From Aliivibrio finisterrensis_A (lineage in GTDB: Bacteria; Pseudomonadota; Gammaproteobacteria; Enterobacterales; Vibrionaceae): 64,000 nt of DNA. The notes under the pieces are model-generated. The model had not been told where the DNA came from. It worked only from the letters and a program-made list of their open reading frames with translations, and searched no databases. Shown here piece by piece: positions 61,925 to 64,000 of the stretch; the first letter of the stretch is position 1; the number at the start of each line of letters is the position of its first letter. A program made the translations under genes and the position numbers. Location: assembly GCF_004167675.1 (NCBI RefSeq), contig NZ_SEZQ01000002.1, one strand, 5' to 3'.

Positions 61925-62754
61925 ATGATTATTCAATAACCAAACATCTTGAATATCAACCAATGAATAATAATAGATACGCTATTATTGAACCTAGCCT
62001 ATTTGATGATCTGTTAGTGTATGTTTATCAACAAAATCCAGTTCTTGAATGGGATTATCTATTAGGCCATGAGTTTCAAGCGCGTAGCCCAATTATTATT
62101 AAATTAACGAGTAATGAAAGCCGTGATGATTTTTTGAATCGGTTTATTGCACAGCCATCAGGGAGTGTATTCTCATCTTCTCTAGATTTTAAAGCGTTTC
62201 AGCAGCAGGCTTTATATGCTTATACCATTATTAAAGAATCGGGAAATAAAGCGACATTACGATTTTTTGATCCAAGAGTATTACCAAGTGTGCTGTTGGC
62301 ATTAAAACCTGAGCAGCTTGAGCAAATGTTTAACGGTGTTTTAGCAATTCAGTGGCATCACTACAATTCTTGGTTCGTATATCAAAGCTCTGTATCAACT
62401 GAATTGTCAGAAGATGTACATAGCTTTACTGAGGATCCAATTGTTATTGATAATACGCAACTTGCTTTAATGGATGAGATTCGAAAATATCAGTTGTTAG
62501 AGGATATTGCTCATCAATATCAACCAATTTTACCACCGTCACATCAAGCTATGGATATTCTTTTGGATGCGGATAAATACAATCCAACAATGGCACAAGA
62601 ATACGAAGGGTATTTACGCATGAGAATTGACACGGGTTGTTTAGAAAAAGAGCCTCAATGGATGAGTATAAAGTTAGAGCAAAGTGACACCTCATTAACT
62701 GAGCGGATAAAAGGAATTCATCAACAAGTGAAAAGTCAGGAGCTAATATCATGA
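61903..62754 (+). CDS. DUF4123-family type VI effector adaptor
   Basis: A 283-residue cytoplasmic protein. It shows the DUF4123 layout: RYAIIEPSLFDDLL, WDYLLGHEF, a RSPIIIKL strand, ATLRFFDPRVLPSVLL and the SLL-like core. DUF4123 proteins (Tap/Tec) load specific effectors on their VgrG. ATG 61903 has GGAG seven bases upstream. It overlaps vgrG by 22 bases and the effector gene by four. Confidence 0.85.
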   Translation: MLRTFKLDDYSITKHLEYQPMNNNRYAIIEPSLFDDLLVYVYQQNPVLEWDYLLGHEFQARSPIIIKLTSNESRDDFLNRFIAQPSGSVFSSSLDFKAFQQQALYAYTIIKESGNKATLRFFDPRVLPSVLLALKPEQLEQMFNGVLAIQWHHYNSWFVYQSSVSTELSEDVHSFTEDPIVIDNTQLALMDEIRKYQLLEDIAHQYQPILPPSHQAMDILLDADKYNPTMAQEYEGYLRMRIDTGCLEKEPQWMSIKLEQSDTSLTERIKGIHQQVKSQELIS

Positions 62755-63908
62755 AGATTACTTTACCTGATGAAAAATATGGAAACGGTAATGACTGTGC
62801 GATAAGTGGAGAGGGTACACCTGTATGTCAGACAGAGATTTTTGATTTAGGCTGGATGCAGGCAGATAAAACTCAAACGCAAGAAGAGTTGTTTTCTAGC
62901 TTATATACAGAAGAAACATTGGATAAACATAAAGCCCTTATTAAAAAGTATAATACTCACTTAAATGAGCCTGTTCGTCAGGGAGAAATTGTAATACTCC
63001 CGACAGTGGAACCAAAAACAGAAGAAGAAAATAGTTGGTTTAATGAGCTTATAGAGGAAGCAAAAATTGCCAGTTTAGAGCTAGGGAAGCTACTGGATGA
63101 AGAGGTTGCGACTCTTCATCGTCACTTTGACTTATTCTCTCATCAATTATGGGAGCGTATTAAATCAGATGGTTTACCAACGGATTATTATGCTCAAGTG
63201 GCTACAGGGATTGGGGCAACTTCAGCCCTAGTTGAACAAAACCTTAAAAATATTAATGGCGTTTTATTTGAGATAAATGATTTGTATGCCTCACAAGTTG
63301 CGATGGCAAGTAGAATTGGTGGTGTGAATTATGGGTCATTTGTTGCTGAGCGAGCAGAGCTATTTAAAAAGCTTGATGGTTCTTTTGCTGTGCTTTCTAA
63401 ACGTAGTGTTCAATTGCCAATATATAATCAAATTAAACGTAATTTGAAGTTATCGACTAAGTCAGTTATTCATAATGCTGATGAAATATTAAAAACTGGA
63501 TATGTGAAAGAGTTAGGTAAGCGTATCGGAAATATAGCGATAGGCATTTCAGCCTCTAGAGGGTTGGGGTATGTCGGTTTATTAATTGGTGCGAATAGTG
63601 CAATGGATAATATTTATCAGGCGTGTAAGGTTGATAGCTCTGGTGATTGTGGTAAGACAACGACTCGTGAAGTCACTGGGTTTATTGGTGGATGGTATGG
63701 TGGTATTAAAGGAGGGACTGTCGGTGTAGGACTAGCAGTAGGTACTGTATTGTTTGTTGTTGGTGTTACTGCTTCCGCCCCTGTACTTGCTCTTGCTGCT
63801 ATTGGTGGTGCGATTGTTGGCGGAGGTGCTGGTGGTATTGTTGGCTCGACGACAGGTAAAGCGGTTGGTGATGGAATGTACGATTTTTATGAATGGATGG
63901 TGGAATAA
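62751..63908 (+). CDS. Candidate membrane-active type VI effector
   Basis: A 385-residue protein in the effector position. The N-terminal 85 residues include IKKYNTHLNEPVRQGEIVILP, similar to a LysM-like end, which could attach it to the VgrG/adaptor. The middle is helical and soluble. The last 130 residues hold long glycine/alanine-rich hydrophobic stretches (GLGYVGLLIGAN, GTVGVGLAVGTVLFVVGVTA, AAIGGAIVGGGAGGIVG), resembling pore-forming or membrane-disrupting toxins. No signal peptide or catalytic motif was seen. It starts four bases inside the adaptor gene. The exact family is not known to me. Confidence 0.65.
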   Translation: MKITLPDEKYGNGNDCAISGEGTPVCQTEIFDLGWMQADKTQTQEELFSSLYTEETLDKHKALIKKYNTHLNEPVRQGEIVILPTVEPKTEEENSWFNELIEEAKIASLELGKLLDEEVATLHRHFDLFSHQLWERIKSDGLPTDYYAQVATGIGATSALVEQNLKNINGVLFEINDLYASQVAMASRIGGVNYGSFVAERAELFKKLDGSFAVLSKRSVQLPIYNQIKRNLKLSTKSVIHNADEILKTGYVKELGKRIGNIAIGISASRGLGYVGLLIGANSAMDNIYQACKVDSSGDCGKTTTREVTGFIGGWYGGIKGGTVGVGLAVGTVLFVVGVTASAPVLALAAIGGAIVGGGAGGIVGSTTGKAVGDGMYDFYEWMVE

Positions 63909-64000
63909 ATGTCGGATGCAGTATGGTGGGAATTATTGATTATGGTTCCTGGCTCTATTTTTGCTGGATATGCTATAGCTTGGTCTGTTCCTGGTATGAT
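63909..64000 (+). CDS. Start of a small membrane protein, candidate immunity gene (cut by window end)
   Basis: An ATG directly after the effector stop opens a frame of 30 residues to the window end (MSDAVWWELLIMVPGSIFAG, then YAIAWSVPG), mostly hydrophobic. An inner-membrane protein at this place is what would protect against a membrane-acting effector. The rest of the gene is outside the window. Confidence 0.55.
   Translation, partial: MSDAVWWELLIMVPGSIFAGYAIAWSVPGM

Noticed and set aside
1..64000. tRNA, rRNA, CRISPR arrays, integrases or complete insertion sequences
   Set aside because: None was seen on reading; no transposase-like protein or regularly spaced repeats were found.

Overview
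The window looks like part of a Vibrionaceae chromosome, most probably Aliivibrio (Vibrio) fischeri or a close relative. The evidence is the base composition, a TtpC/TonB2-type energy system, a Vibrio-length 172-residue Hcp, a TorYZ-type TMAO reductase pair, several chemoreceptors and DUF3087/DUF3103/DUF1538 genes. Species assignment is inference from gene content, not from a database comparison. No rRNA, tRNA, CRISPR array or complete insertion sequence was seen.

Layout. 1-6.5 kb: the end of a YebC-family gene, RNA helicase rhlE, a membrane diguanylate cyclase, multidrug exporter emrD and helicase dbpA. 6.8-13.7 kb: a hydroxamate-siderophore uptake block (FhuF-like reductase, fhuCDB, and an IutA-like receptor interrupted by one in-frame TAA) with Fur-box-like sites. 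13.9-17.2 kb: an SPFH/NfeD pair and a chemoreceptor. 17.3-27.6 kb: a minus-strand maltodextrin operon (binding protein, two permeases, ATPase, a membrane-anchored unknown, a glucosidase of the debranching family, a GH13 enzyme) ending in a LysR regulator, with palindromic sites upstream. 28.1-32.7 kb: a beta-hydroxyacid dehydrogenase, then an AT-rich patch with a C-terminally truncated AraC-like gene and a chemoreceptor. 32.8-38.6 kb: DUF3087, an ArsP-type permease divergent from its ArsR regulator, ogt, a K+ channel and a CpxRA-like two-component pair.

38.8-43.5 kb is the most unusual part. Five tightly packed genes encode an outer-membrane barrel protein, an exported TPR protein, one polypeptide that reads as the C-terminal half of FliF fused to a FliG-like rotor protein, a MotA-type stator and a MotB-type stator. 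No other flagellar genes are present. This looks like a compact ion-driven rotary machine that is not an ordinary flagellum.

43.6-47.2 kb: torY-torZ TMAO respiration. 47.5-54.5 kb: a second siderophore receptor followed by DUF3450, TtpC, ExbB, ExbD, TonB and TPR genes, a complete receptor-plus-energiser unit. 54.6-58.8 kb: two Vibrio-type unknowns, then a minus-strand operon of two DUF1538 membrane proteins with a PII-like and a CBS protein. 59.1-64.0 kb: a type VI secretion auxiliary cluster (hcp, vgrG, DUF4123 adaptor, candidate membrane-active effector, start of a candidate immunity gene) with a sigma54-like promoter before hcp.
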